Below are positions 24,908 to 34,291 of a DNA stretch of 64,000 nt, piece by piece. The DNA lies in contig NZ_JBEJGX010000003.1 in assembly GCF_040253635.1 (NCBI RefSeq), positions 8,271,501-8,335,500 on the forward strand, read 5' to 3'. The stretch comes from Streptomyces sp. Edi2 (GTDB lineage: Bacteria; Actinomycetota; Actinomycetes; Streptomycetales; Streptomycetaceae). How positions within the stretch are numbered: the stretch's first letter is position 1; the number at the start of each line of letters is the position of its first letter. The notes below the pieces were generated by a model. It was not told the DNA's origin. It saw only the letters and a program-made list of their open reading frames with translations, and ran no database searches. The translations under genes were made by a program, and so were the position numbers.

Positions 24908-26350
24908 TCAGTCCTGGGCTTCGGCGGCCACCGGCTTCGGGATCAGGAAGGACGTCGCAATGGCCGCGGCGAGGATGGCCACGCCCGCGATCATGCCCGC
25001 GGTGTAGCCACCGGGTGACGACGGGTCCGCCGGGGTGGCGGCGGTCTTGACCGCGTAGAGGAGCGCAAAGCTGAGCCCCGCGCCGAGATTGAACGCGCCC
25101 GCGTTGAGGCCCGGCAGGAAGCCCGGGTTCTCGGCGGGGGAGAGGACGATGCCCAGCCCGTTGAGGACGATGTTCGCCACACCCGCGTAGGCGATGCCCA
25201 CCAGGACGGACGTCACCAGCAGCAGGACCTGCGAATGACTGTGCATGGTGAGCAGCATCAGCACCACCGTCGCCACCGACCCGGCCAGGCCGCACCGCAG
25301 GATGCGGCCGTAGCCGAACGTGGCCGCGAGGCGGCCGGCCAGCGGCCCCATGGCCAGTCCGGCGAGCGCGTACGGCGACAGCGTCCACCACGCGGAGGCC
25401 TCGGCGCTCATCCCGAGACCGGCCTGGGCGTCCTGGGCGAACGCCGGGATCAGCCCGTTCATGACGGCGAACACACCGGTCATGGTGAGCACCGTGGTCA
25501 GCAGGGTCGCCCAGGTCGCGCGCTGCTTGAGGTGCCGGGTCGCGACCAGCGGGTGGCCGGTGCGGTTCTCGGTCCGCCAGAACAGCGCGAAGGCGGCCGC
25601 GGACAAGACGAGGAGGACGGCGATCAGCGGCCAGTCGGCGGCCGCCAGCTTGCCCGCCTCGTTGAGCGCGATCAGCAGCGAGCCCACGGAGACGACGAGC
25701 AGCGCGACCCCGGGCCAGTCCATACGGGTCGCCGCCGGCGACTTCGACTCGGGCGTCAGGGTGGCGACCAGCACGGTGGCCAGGGCCGCAACGGCCGCCA
25801 TCGCCCAGAAGACCGACCCGAAACCGTGCCGGTCGGCGAGGTAGCCGCCCGCGAGGGAGTCGACACCGGCGATCCCGCCGTTGACGGCGGTGATCACGCC
25901 GAGCAGGGTGCCGTACCGCTTCGGCTCCTTCACCTCGACCCGCAGCATGATCAGACACAACGGGACGACCGGACCGCTGACACCCTGGATGACCCGGCCG
26001 GCGAACAGCATCGGCACGCTGGTGGCCAGCGCGGCGACCACACATCCGACGACCATCAGGCCGAGCATGCCGGCCAGTACCCGGCGGCGGCCGATGACAT
26101 CGCCCAGCCGCGGGAGGAACAGGGAGAACAGCGCCGCCGAGGTGAAGAACGCGGTCTGGGTGAGGCCGATCTCGGCGGAACTGGCGCCGAGGGAGTCCTC
26201 GATGTTCTTCAGCGCGGGGCTGAGCATGCTGGCGTTGAGCTGGAAGGCGAAGCACGCCGCGAGGAGCGCCGCGACCAGGACGCCTATCCGGACGCCGGAC
26301 CCGCCGCCGTCCGTCGCCTCGGCGGGACGCGGGGTGGTGGAAACGTTCAT
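24908..26350 (-). CDS. MFS transporter, DHA2-like, coupled to nucleoside hydrolase
   Basis: A 480-residue permease with about 14 hydrophobic helices. ASMLSPALKNIEDSLGASSA in helix 1, PRLGDVIGRRRVLAGML (motif A) and AGRVIQGVSGPVVPLCLIML fit the DHA2/EmrB-like branch. Its ATG overlaps the stop of the nucleoside hydrolase (ATGA, 26347-26350), so the two are co-translated. The pairing suggests nucleoside or nucleobase import or efflux rather than drug efflux, by context only. Confidence 0.87.
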   Translation of the reverse strand: MNVSTTPRPAEATDGGGSGVRIGVLVAALLAACFAFQLNASMLSPALKNIEDSLGASSAEIGLTQTAFFTSAALFSLFLPRLGDVIGRRRVLAGMLGLMVVGCVVAALATSVPMLFAGRVIQGVSGPVVPLCLIMLRVEVKEPKRYGTLLGVITAVNGGIAGVDSLAGGYLADRHGFGSVFWAMAAVAALATVLVATLTPESKSPAATRMDWPGVALLVVSVGSLLIALNEAGKLAAADWPLIAVLLVLSAAAFALFWRTENRTGHPLVATRHLKQRATWATLLTTVLTMTGVFAVMNGLIPAFAQDAQAGLGMSAEASAWWTLSPYALAGLAMGPLAGRLAATFGYGRILRCGLAGSVATVVLMLLTMHSHSQVLLLVTSVLVGIAYAGVANIVLNGLGIVLSPAENPGFLPGLNAGAFNLGAGLSFALLYAVKTAATPADPSSPGGYTAGMIAGVAILAAAIATSFLIPKPVAAEAQD

Positions 26351-27294
26351 GCCTCGACGTCACCGATCCGCTCGAGCGCGTCCACGACGAGGTTCCAGAA
26401 CCGCTCGTGGTCGAGCTTGACCGCCACCTGGGTGGTGCAGTCCTCGGGGGCGGGCGCGCGGAAGTCCGTCACGGTCATCCCGACCGTCAGCGCACCGCGC
26501 AGCTCGATGTCCACCGGGGCCTTGCGTACGGTCATGACCTCCGGGTCGATGACGTAGGCGACCGCGCACGGGTCGTGCACCGGCGGGTGGTCGAAGCCCT
26601 GGTTCTCGCGGTAGGCCTCGCGGAAGAAGTCCAGCAGCTCCAGGACGAAGCGGGCAGGCGCCGTGCCGACGGCGGCGATCTTCTCCTCGACGGCCGGGGT
26701 GGCCAGCGCCTGGTGCGTCAGATCCAGGCCGACCATGGTCACCGGCCAGCGCTCGTTGAAGACGATGTGCGCGGCCTCGGGGTCGATGATGATGTTGAAC
26801 TCGGCGACCGCGCTCCAGTTGCCCTCGTGGTAGCCGCCGCCCATCAGGACGACCTCGCGGACCCGCTCGGCGATCCGCGGCTCCTTGCGTACGGCCAGGG
26901 CGATGTTCGTCAGGCCCGCGGTCGGGACGATGGTGATCTCGCCGGGCTCGTGGGACATCACCGTGTCGATGATCAGGTCCACCGCATGCCGGCGGTCCAG
27001 CTCGAAGGCCGGCTCGGGCAGGTCCGGGCCGTCGAGACCGGTCTCGCCGTGGATGTCCGGCGCCGTCTCGATGGCCCGCACCAGCGGACGCGGGCAGCCG
27101 GCGGCAAAGGGCACGCCCGTGATCCCGGCGATGCGCGCCACGGACAGGGCGTTGCGGGTCACCTTCTCCAGCGTCTGGTTCCCGACCACGGTCGTCACGG
27201 CGACCAGCTCGACGTCGGGATTGCCATGTGCCAGGAGCATGGCGATCGCATCGTCATGCCCCGGGTCGCAGTCGAGGATGATCTTTCTGGCCAA
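26347..27294 (-). CDS. Inosine/uridine-preferring nucleoside hydrolase
   Basis: A 315-residue IunH-family enzyme that cleaves the N-glycosidic bond of ribonucleosides to base and ribose. The Ca2+-binding motif IILDCDPGHDDAIAMLLA is at the N terminus. AAGCPRPLVR, EITIVPTAGLTNIALAVRK, VVLMGGGYHEGN, AEFNIIIDPEAAHIVF and the C-terminal HDPCAVAYVIDPE are all conserved. First gene of an operon with the MFS permease; divergent from a LacI regulator with two ACGTT-centred sites between them. Confidence 0.93.
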   Translation of the reverse strand: MARKIILDCDPGHDDAIAMLLAHGNPDVELVAVTTVVGNQTLEKVTRNALSVARIAGITGVPFAAGCPRPLVRAIETAPDIHGETGLDGPDLPEPAFELDRRHAVDLIIDTVMSHEPGEITIVPTAGLTNIALAVRKEPRIAERVREVVLMGGGYHEGNWSAVAEFNIIIDPEAAHIVFNERWPVTMVGLDLTHQALATPAVEEKIAAVGTAPARFVLELLDFFREAYRENQGFDHPPVHDPCAVAYVIDPEVMTVRKAPVDIELRGALTVGMTVTDFRAPAPEDCTTQVAVKLDHERFWNLVVDALERIGDVEA

Positions 27295-27439
27295 CGGAGG
27301 AGCCCCTTTGCTCTGCTGCTCGGAAAAGCGGTGATGAAGGTGTGGTGTGTGCGGGCCGGTATGGGGTCCGGCGCACAGCGCGCCCGGCGGTCACCCATGG
27401 TGAGCCCGGGCGTGGAGTCAGCCGGCGAGCGAGCAGCAT

Positions 27440-27453
27440 GGAAAACGTTCTCC
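27440..27453. promoter_or_regulatory. Candidate LacI-family operator 1
   Basis: GGAAAACGTTCTCC is symmetric at 12 of 14 positions around a CG centre, as typical for LacI/PurR-type operators. It lies about 145 bp upstream of the nucleoside hydrolase. Assignment to the divergent LacI gene is inference. Confidence 0.5.
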
Positions 27454-27561
27454 GGAAACTTGACCCATGGGCCCGCGGGTTGTCAATGGTTCAATCTCTG
27501 GCCATCCGGACGTTATCGGGACGAAGAGCTGGGGTGACGGCCGGGGGGGCCGCCTTCGACG

Positions 27562-27575
27562 GGACAACGTTTGCC
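27562..27575. promoter_or_regulatory. Candidate LacI-family operator 2
   Basis: GGACAACGTTTGCC has the same AACGTT core with symmetric outer GG/CC. It stands about 65 bp before the LacI gene start and would serve autoregulation. It is weaker than the site at 27440. Confidence 0.4.
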
Positions 27576-27640
27576 GGGTGAACAAGGGGGCGTATGCTCC
27601 CTCCGGTTCGGGCGGGCCGAACGAAGGGAGCCGGGAGACG

Positions 27641-28717
27641 GTGGCCGAAGTCACGTTGAGGGATGTCGCGCTGGCGTCGGGCTGCTCCATTGCCACGGTC
27701 TCCCGTGTCCTGGCCGGCACCCGACCGGTCGGCGCCGAGACCGCACGCACCGTACGCGCGGCGGCGGAGCGCCTGGGCTACCGGCCCAATCAGGTGGCCC
27801 GGGCCCTGCGCAGCCGTTCCACCGGCACCGTCGGGCTGGTGCTGCCGCAGATCACCAACCCGTTCTTCCCCTCCCTCGTCCGGGAGCTGGAGCACGCCCT
27901 GCACGCCGAGGGGCGGGCCGTCCTCCTCGCCGACTGCGACGACGACCCGGTGACCGAGGCGGCCCGGATCCACGCCTTCCTGGGGCGGCAGGTCGACGCC
28001 TTGCTGCTGATACCCGTCGACGAGCGGCGCAGCCGGGAAGCGGTGGCCGGTGCGGCCGCCCGGGTGCCGCTGGTGCTGCTCGACCGCGGCTGCGGACCCG
28101 GTGTCGCCGACTCCGTCGCCGTCGACAACGCGGCCGGTATGGCGCTGGTGCTCGATCACCTGGCTGCCACCGGCCGCCGCCGCCCGTGCTTCGTCGGCGC
28201 GGCCGGGACCGCTTCGGCGGCGGTGGAACGGCGCGCGGCCTACGAGACCGGGGCCGCGGCGCTGGACCCCACGGCCACTGGGCGCATCGAACTCGGCGAC
28301 TTCTCGGTGGAGTGGGGGCGGGCGGCCGTCGACCGCGTCTGGCCGTCCCGCCCGGATGCCCTGATCTGCGCCAACGACCTCGTCGCCGCCGGTGCGCTGC
28401 AGCGACTGCGACAGCTGGGCGCGGAGGTACCGGGCGAGGTCGCGGTCACCGGCTTCGACGACATCCCGCTGGCGGGCCTCGCCGACCCGGCGCTGACCAC
28501 CGTCCGCCAGCCGGTCGGCGAACTGGCCGCCGAAGCCGCCCGCCTGCTGAGCCGCGGCCCGGCCGGAGCGGAACCCGGGGCGCGGCGCACGGTCCGGCTG
28601 GCACCGGAGCTGGTCGTGCGGGCTTCCAGTGTCTCCGTGGGCGCGCCCGGCGTGTCCGGCTCCACCGGCGCGCCCGGGGTGCCGTGCGCTGAAGTGTCGC
28701 GGGCCCGCAGGGGCTGA
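27641..28717 (+). CDS. LacI-family transcriptional regulator
   Basis: A 358-residue repressor. The N-terminal helix-turn-helix and hinge read VTLRDVALASGCSIATVSRV followed by LGYRPNQVARALRSRSTGTVG. The periplasmic-binding-protein-like ligand domain follows (NPFFPSLVRELEHAL, VDALLLIPVDERRS, CANDLVAAGALQRLRQ, VTGFDDIPLAGLADPALTTV). GTG start with GGGAG upstream; the open frame extends to 27467 without an RBS. Divergent from the nucleoside hydrolase operon, which it probably controls with a nucleoside or ribose-type ligand (inference). Confidence 0.9.
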   Translation: MAEVTLRDVALASGCSIATVSRVLAGTRPVGAETARTVRAAAERLGYRPNQVARALRSRSTGTVGLVLPQITNPFFPSLVRELEHALHAEGRAVLLADCDDDPVTEAARIHAFLGRQVDALLLIPVDERRSREAVAGAAARVPLVLLDRGCGPGVADSVAVDNAAGMALVLDHLAATGRRRPCFVGAAGTASAAVERRAAYETGAAALDPTATGRIELGDFSVEWGRAAVDRVWPSRPDALICANDLVAAGALQRLRQLGAEVPGEVAVTGFDDIPLAGLADPALTTVRQPVGELAAEAARLLSRGPAGAEPGARRTVRLAPELVVRASSVSVGAPGVSGSTGAPGVPCAEVSRARRG

Positions 28718-29082
28718 CCAGTCGTCACAGCGGCGGCGACAGTCATGGCGACGTGACGGCGACGGCGGGGACGTCCTGCCGGCCGCAGCTGAGGGCGCGC
28801 CCTTCAGCTGATGACAGTTAGCTGATGGGGCGTCATGTCGTCGGCACCGGCCGTATTTCCCTTGAGGGAGAGAAGACGCCCCCTTCCCTCGTCCCTCCCC
28901 GTCCTTCCCCCGGGCCCCTCCCCATTCCTCCTCGCCCCCTCGTCCCGCCGGCCCCGCCACCTCGTCACCCTGCGGCCGGTCACCTCCAGGACGGCAGACC
29001 GCAGGGCGACGAGGGCAGCGACGCACCCGTTACGATCGGCCCATTCGAGGCCGTCGTTCGTGGCCGCTGCCGGGAGGAAGAG
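28718..29082. other. 365-bp gap with a pyrimidine-rich tract
   Basis: No supported gene. From about 28880 to 28950 the plus strand is almost only C and T (CCCTTCCCTCGTCCCTCCCC and similar), an unusual strand asymmetry. GCTGATG recurs near 28807-28827. No clear promoter. Confidence 0.4.
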
Positions 29083-30030
29083 ATGGGCCTGTTCCGCCGA
29101 GGACCGAAGCGGGATCCCCGCGACCTGGCACGCGACGGGGAGTTCGGCTTCTTCTCCGAGCGCGAAGGCGGCGTCTTCAGATCGCAGGTCCGGCAGGCCT
29201 TCGCGGAACAGGGGCTCGAAGTCACCGCGTATGCGGGCGTGGTCACCGACTCCGCGGGCCGGCAGTTCGGCCTCGGCAACCTCGCCGCGGTGTGCCACCG
29301 CGACCGGCGCGGTGAGCGCAGCTGGCCCGCGCTGATCCGGGATCACGTCGGCAAGGTGCTCCGTACGATGGACGGCCCGCAGCCGCTGGAGATCCTGAGC
29401 GCCGACGAGATCCGGGCCTGCCTCTACCCCCGCGTGGTCGCCCAGGAGACGCTGCCCGCCTCCGACTCCTTCCGCTACGGCCGCGCACCGGCGCCGGGGC
29501 TGCGGGAAGTGCTCGCCCTCGATCTGCCCGAGGCGGTGCAGATGCTGAGCGAGGACTCGCTGACCGACCTCGGGGACGTGGCGGAGCTGCGGATCCGGGC
29601 GATGAACAATCTGCGCGCCCTGCCGGTCGAGGGGCATGAGACCGTGCGGCGCGGCGACGGTTCGGCGTTCGAGGTGCTGCTCGGCGACTCCTTCTTCACC
29701 GCGAGCCGGGTGCTGGTGCTGGACGAACTGGTGCAGCGGCTGATGGGCATCGATCTCACCCCGGACGGTGCGCTGGTCGCCCTGCCCTTCCGCCACCAGC
29801 TGGCCTTCCACCGTATTCACGATGCCCAGGTCGTCCCGGCGTTGCAGGCCATGGCGCAGTTCGCGGCGGCCGGCCACGAGGACGCGGCGGGCGCCATCAG
29901 CCCCAGGGTCTTCTGGTGGCGCCGGGGCGTGATGACTCCGCTGAGCGAGCCGTCCGGCGGCGGGCTGCGGGTGGTGGCGGACGGGGACTTCCAGTCGATG
30001 CTGGAGCGGTTGGTGCAGGACGACGCCTGA
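29083..30030 (+). CDS. DUF1444/YtpQ-like hypothetical protein
   Basis: A 315-residue soluble protein. The part LRIRAMNNLRALPVEGHETV and LMGIDLTPDGALVALPFRHQ resembles the YtpQ (DUF1444) family. The N terminus (EREGGVFRSQVRQAFAEQGL) is not distinctive. GGGAGGAAG precedes ATG 29083. It stands alone and ends before a strong terminator. Function unknown; family assignment moderate. Confidence 0.55.
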   Translation: MGLFRRGPKRDPRDLARDGEFGFFSEREGGVFRSQVRQAFAEQGLEVTAYAGVVTDSAGRQFGLGNLAAVCHRDRRGERSWPALIRDHVGKVLRTMDGPQPLEILSADEIRACLYPRVVAQETLPASDSFRYGRAPAPGLREVLALDLPEAVQMLSEDSLTDLGDVAELRIRAMNNLRALPVEGHETVRRGDGSAFEVLLGDSFFTASRVLVLDELVQRLMGIDLTPDGALVALPFRHQLAFHRIHDAQVVPALQAMAQFAAAGHEDAAGAISPRVFWWRRGVMTPLSEPSGGGLRVVADGDFQSMLERLVQDDA

Positions 30031-30144
30031 ACGCCGACCAGGGGTGGGGCCGGGGCGGGGCATGGTCGTGCACACCGCGCACAAGATTTTCTTGCGGAAT
30101 TTTCACCGTGAGGGAACCCGAGGCGCCATCCACCCGTTTTAAAG

Positions 30145-30184
30145 AGTGAGGCCCCACGCTCTCCCCCGTGCGTGGGGCCTCACT
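30145..30184. terminator. Bidirectional intrinsic terminator
   Basis: A perfect 15-bp stem (arm AGTGAGGCCCCACGC) with a 10-base loop, preceded by TTTTAAAG. It lies between the convergent genes ending at 30030 and 30261. Confidence 0.85.
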
Positions 30185-30260
30185 GTGTCTCCGGATCGGC
30201 GTGTTCTCCGGCCCGCCCCGGTCCCTCCCCAGAGGGGCCTCCTCGGGCGCCGCGCGGCCC

Positions 30261-30686
30261 TCAGTCGCCGAGAGCCGCGCGTTCCTCGTCGGTGAACAGC
30301 CGCGAGCGGATCAGGAAACGGACGCCCTCCGGCGCCTCCAGGGAGAAGCCACTGCCCCGCCCGGGTACGACGTCCACCGTCAGATGGGTGTGCCGCCAGC
30401 GCTCGAACTGGTCCCCGGACATCCAGAACCCCACCGGCTCCGGCACGCCCTCCACGGTCAGCCGGGCCAGCAGCACATCCGACGATCCCGTACGGAACTC
30501 CCCGGCCGGGTAGCACATGGGGGCACTGCCGTCACAGCAGCCGCCGGACTGGTGGAACATCAGCGGGCCGTGCCGGTCGCACAGCAGACGCAGCAGTTCG
30601 GTCGCCGCCGCGCTGAGCGCGATCCGGGAAGTTTCCTCCGCAGCGGTGCCCCCGGCGGCCGCCAACGGCTCCTCGCCGCCGCTCAT
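30261..30686 (-). CDS. DUF779 family protein
   Basis: A 141-residue protein containing LMFHQSGGCCDGSAPMCYPA, the DUF779 signature with a CC pair plus a third Cys, probably a metal or thiol site. Then GFWMSGDQFERWRHTHLTVD and LEAPEGVRFLIRSRLFTDEE follow. DUF779 genes usually accompany an acetaldehyde/aldehyde dehydrogenase gene (exaC), but none is adjacent here. Start at ATG 30686 (MSGGEEPL) is preferred; the open frame extends to 30779. Confidence 0.8.
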   Translation of the reverse strand: MSGGEEPLAAAGGTAAEETSRIALSAAATELLRLLCDRHGPLMFHQSGGCCDGSAPMCYPAGEFRTGSSDVLLARLTVEGVPEPVGFWMSGDQFERWRHTHLTVDVVPGRGSGFSLEAPEGVRFLIRSRLFTDEERAALGD

Positions 30687-31032
30687 CAAAAACGCCCCGG
30701 CTCTGTCGTGGAGCCGTTGACCTGCGGATTGTCGGTCTCTTGTCGGTACACGTGCCGTTCCTCTCCTGACCGGCCACAACGGACAGCGCTCCCGGGACGG
30801 CGGCGAGCCGGCCCGGCCCGGGCCGGATCATGGTCACCGAGCCGCCACGGAGGCAGTGCCCCAGTTAACTCCCTGCAACGTTGCGAGGTGGTTGCACACG
30901 ACGGCGGGCCGCGGATCCGTCGGGGAACGCCGGCCTCCCAAGCCCACCGCGGCCGTGCGGCAGGGCGGCGGTACGGATCCGAGTGCCCAGCTCAGGCAAC
31001 CGCGGTGGGCATCGCAACGTCTCGAACAGCAG
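30687..31032. promoter_or_regulatory. Divergent gap between DUF779 and the first LAL regulator
   Basis: 346 bases without a supported gene. A perfect 10-bp palindrome GCAACGTTGC is at 30875-30884. The LAL open frame technically extends to 30856, but that extension has no domain and would include the palindrome. Confidence 0.4.
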
Positions 31033-33978
31033 ATGCGCACGACGAGAGTTGAGCAAGTGGTGACGTTCGGACATTCCCGCGATGCATGCGGTGACGACTG
31101 GCCGTTGGTGGGGCGCGAACGCGAGCTCGCCGCCCTCGACGCCGTGGCCGCCGAGGTCCTGTCCGGCCGGTCCCGCGTCGTACAGCTCGAAGGGGCGGCC
31201 GGGGTCGGCAAGTCCGTCCTGCTGAGCACCTGGTGGGAGCGGAACAAGCAGTTCCGGGTGCTGCGGGCCCGCTGCCACCCCCTGGAGCGCGAATTCGCCT
31301 TCGGCGCGGTGCGACAGCTGTTCAGGCCCCTGCTGGCCGCGGTGTCCGAGACCGACCGCGCCCGTCTGCTGGAAGGCGCCGCGGCGGCCACGCTCCGGGC
31401 GCTGGACGACGCCGCCGCCACGGAACCGCTGCCGGAGGCGGCCGATGTGACGGCGTCGACGCTGCGGGGACTCGACGCCCTCGTCTCCCGGCTCTCCCGC
31501 CGGCAACCCCTGCTCCTGGCGGTCGACGCCCTGCAGTGGATCGACCAGCCGTCACTGCGGTGGCTCGTGCACTTCGCCGGACGGGCGGACAGCCACCCCG
31601 TTCTGATCGCGGTGACCACGCGGAGCGCCGAGGTCAGACGGCTCGATCCGCTGCTCGCCGAGCTCGTCCGTCCCGCGAACTGCCACACCCTCGTGGTGGA
31701 GCCCCTGGACATCGCCGGTGTGGGACAGCTGGTGCGGACGCTCTGGGGCGCGGAGGAACCCGATGACGCCTTCTGCGCCGCCGCTCACGCCGCCACGGGC
31801 GGGCACCCGCTGTTCGTCCGCGCCCTGCTCCACCAGGCCCGGCGCAGCGGGGTACGGCCGACCGCGCCCTTCCAGGACCGGATCCCCACGGTCATGCTGT
31901 CGACGCTCGCGGGGGAGATCTCGCACCGGCTCTGCCAGGCGTCCGGCGAGGTCGTGGAGCTGGCGCGGGCACTGGCCTTCCTGGGCGACCGCAAGCCTCC
32001 GGAGCTGCTGGCCGCGTACTGCGGAACGGGCCGGGCGGTGGTGCTCTCCGCCGCACAGGACCTGCGGTCGCTGGGGCTGCTGCGCGCGGACGGCGACCTC
32101 CGTTTCACCCATCTGGTCGTCCGCGACACGGTGCTCGGGATGCTGTCGCCCGAGGAACTCGGTGCCGGTCATGCGCGTGCGGCCCAGGTGTCCTGCCTCA
32201 GCGGGCGTCCCGACGAGGAAGTCGCGGCCCATCTGCTCGCGGCCGGTCCCGTACACGGCTCCTGGGTCCTGCCGGTGCTGCGCAGAGCGGCCGGTCAGGC
32301 CTTACACCGCGGCGCACCCGAAACGGCCGTGACCTATCTGCGCTCCGCCCTGCACCAGCCGCTGGACGACGCCGAGCGCGCCCGCGTGCTCCTGGAACTG
32401 GGCACCGCAGCCAGCCATTACGATGCCGCGCTGGCCATCTCCTGTGTCACCGGCGCGCTCGAAGAGCTGACCGACGAAACGGCCCGCAGTGATGCCCTGG
32501 GCGTGCTCGCCTACTCGCTGCTCCTCTCCCGCGGCTCCCGTACGGACCTGTCGAATGTGGACCGGAAGATCGCGGTGCTGTGCGACCGGCGCACCGCGGA
32601 CTCCGGGGCCGCCGACCGTGAACTGGCGCTGCGGATGGGGGCGCTGCGCGCCTGGATGGAGTTCGAGCGGCCCTCCGCCACGAGCCCGGCCCCCGCGCCG
32701 TCCCCCGGCACGGACGACGACCTGGCCGACCGCACCGCGGGAGAACGCCAGCTGCTCGCGATCCGCGCCTTCCGAGCCCTGCGCGCCGGCCTGCCCGCCC
32801 CGTACATCGCCGGTCTCATCGAGCGCGCTTCCGTCAATCTGCCGGCGTTCTCCCATGATCTGTTCCCGCTGCACTACTTCGTCGCCCAGACACTGCTGTA
32901 CCTCGACGAGCTCGACACGGCCGACCAGCTCAACCGTCATCTGACCCGGGAGATCTCGGGCCGGGGCATGGAACTGCTCGTCTCCTCCCTGATGCTCTAC
33001 CAGGCAGGACTGGCGCTGCGCCGAGGCCACATCACCGAAGCGCTCACCACCGCACAGGGCGCCGTTGACCAGGCGTCCTCCACCGGGCGGCTCCCGTACG
33101 CACTGACCTTGGACACCCTCAGGATCGACGCCCTCCTCGCACAGGGCCGGACCGAGGCGGCCGACCGGATCGCGGGCACCCATGCCGTGGCCGGGCAGGC
33201 GGAAGTGGCGTGGGAGCGGCCCCGCTTCCTCATGAGTCTGGCAGCGCTGCGGATCGCTCAGGGCAATCCGCGGGCCGGGCTCTCGCTGCTCCGCGAGTGC
33301 GGCCACCACTGCGAGGCCGCGGGGACCATCAGCCCCGCGATGGCTCCCTGGCGCTCCCGTTCGGTGGCCGCCCATCTCGCCCTGGGGGACACCGCGTCGG
33401 CCCGTACGCTGGCCGAGCAGGAGCTCGACCTCGCCCGGCGCTGCCGGATCCCGCGGACCCTCGGGGTGGCGCTGCGGGCGACGGGGCTCGCCACGAGCGG
33501 TCCTCGGGGGCTGGACCTGCTGGCCGAGGCCGTCGACGTACTCGGCCCCACCCCCGCCCGCCTCGAACTCGCCCGCGCTTTGCACGACTTCGGGACCGCC
33601 CTGCTGCACCGGGACGACAAGCGGGGCGCCAGGAGCGCCTTGCACCGCGGGCTGGACCTGGCCGTGGGGTGCGGTGCCACGGTGCTCACCGCGCGTCTGC
33701 AGGAGCGGCTGCACCTCGCCGGCGGGCGGGCCGGCAGAGCCGCCGGGGGCGCGGGGGCCGGGGCGCTGACCGCGGGGGAGGAACGCGTCGGGACCCTGGC
33801 GGCGCAGGGATACAGCAACAAACAGATCGCCGAACTGCTCGTCGTGTCGCTGCGGACCGTGGAGACCCATCTGACCGGCGCCTACCGCAAGCTCGGCATC
33901 GCGGGGCGCCCGCATCTGGCGGCGGCCATGGCGGCTGCGGACCGGTCCCGCCGGGGGAGCGGCACGGCGGACTCCTGA
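31033..33978 (+). CDS. LuxR/LAL-family regulator with TTA codon
   Basis: A 981-residue ATP-binding LuxR regulator. The P-loop GAAGVGKS is at residues 54-61 and the Walker B-like LLLAVDALQWID near 165. A long TPR-like helical middle follows. The C-terminal LuxR helix-turn-helix reads LTAGEERVGTLAAQGYSNKQ then LVVSLRTVETHLTGAYRKLG. ATG 31033 is the favoured start; GTG 31057 and 31060 are alternatives. Codon 424 is TTA (32302-32304), so production should need bldA tRNA and come late in development. The gene is directly upstream of the four-gene secreted-protein cluster, its likely target (inference). Confidence 0.87.
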   Translation: MRTTRVEQVVTFGHSRDACGDDWPLVGRERELAALDAVAAEVLSGRSRVVQLEGAAGVGKSVLLSTWWERNKQFRVLRARCHPLEREFAFGAVRQLFRPLLAAVSETDRARLLEGAAAATLRALDDAAATEPLPEAADVTASTLRGLDALVSRLSRRQPLLLAVDALQWIDQPSLRWLVHFAGRADSHPVLIAVTTRSAEVRRLDPLLAELVRPANCHTLVVEPLDIAGVGQLVRTLWGAEEPDDAFCAAAHAATGGHPLFVRALLHQARRSGVRPTAPFQDRIPTVMLSTLAGEISHRLCQASGEVVELARALAFLGDRKPPELLAAYCGTGRAVVLSAAQDLRSLGLLRADGDLRFTHLVVRDTVLGMLSPEELGAGHARAAQVSCLSGRPDEEVAAHLLAAGPVHGSWVLPVLRRAAGQALHRGAPETAVTYLRSALHQPLDDAERARVLLELGTAASHYDAALAISCVTGALEELTDETARSDALGVLAYSLLLSRGSRTDLSNVDRKIAVLCDRRTADSGAADRELALRMGALRAWMEFERPSATSPAPAPSPGTDDDLADRTAGERQLLAIRAFRALRAGLPAPYIAGLIERASVNLPAFSHDLFPLHYFVAQTLLYLDELDTADQLNRHLTREISGRGMELLVSSLMLYQAGLALRRGHITEALTTAQGAVDQASSTGRLPYALTLDTLRIDALLAQGRTEAADRIAGTHAVAGQAEVAWERPRFLMSLAALRIAQGNPRAGLSLLRECGHHCEAAGTISPAMAPWRSRSVAAHLALGDTASARTLAEQELDLARRCRIPRTLGVALRATGLATSGPRGLDLLAEAVDVLGPTPARLELARALHDFGTALLHRDDKRGARSALHRGLDLAVGCGATVLTARLQERLHLAGGRAGRAAGGAGAGALTAGEERVGTLAAQGYSNKQIAELLVVSLRTVETHLTGAYRKLGIAGRPHLAAAMAAADRSRRGSGTADS

Positions 33979-34014
33979 GGCGCGGTCCCGGGACCCGTGT
34001 GCCCGGCCGGACCG

Positions 34015-34048
34015 GAAAGGCCCCTCACCTTCTGGCGAGGGGTCTTTC
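34015..34048 (+). terminator. Terminator hairpin after the LAL gene
   Basis: GAAAG and CTTTC flank a CCCCTC/GAGGGG stem closed by a short TTCT loop with one mismatch. It starts 36 bases after the regulator stop. The secreted-protein cluster therefore probably has its own promoter between 34049 and 34291. Confidence 0.7.
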
Positions 34049-34291
34049 GGCATTGCGGGGCAGCCGCCGGCCCTGTGGTCGGCAGCCGCAAAGAGCTGTG
34101 GTTCTCGTGGTCCGGTGCCGTGGTGTCCCGTTTCCCGGGGCGTTCCTCGTGGTTACCCCGGTCCTTTTCTCCGGGGTACCGCAGTCTTAGCCGGAACCAA
34201 TTGATTCGGCCCGCTTCTCATGACTTACTCAGATCTCACGACGTCGCAATTCTTCCGATGTCGCAGGAGAGTTCAAGAGGGAGTGGCAACC

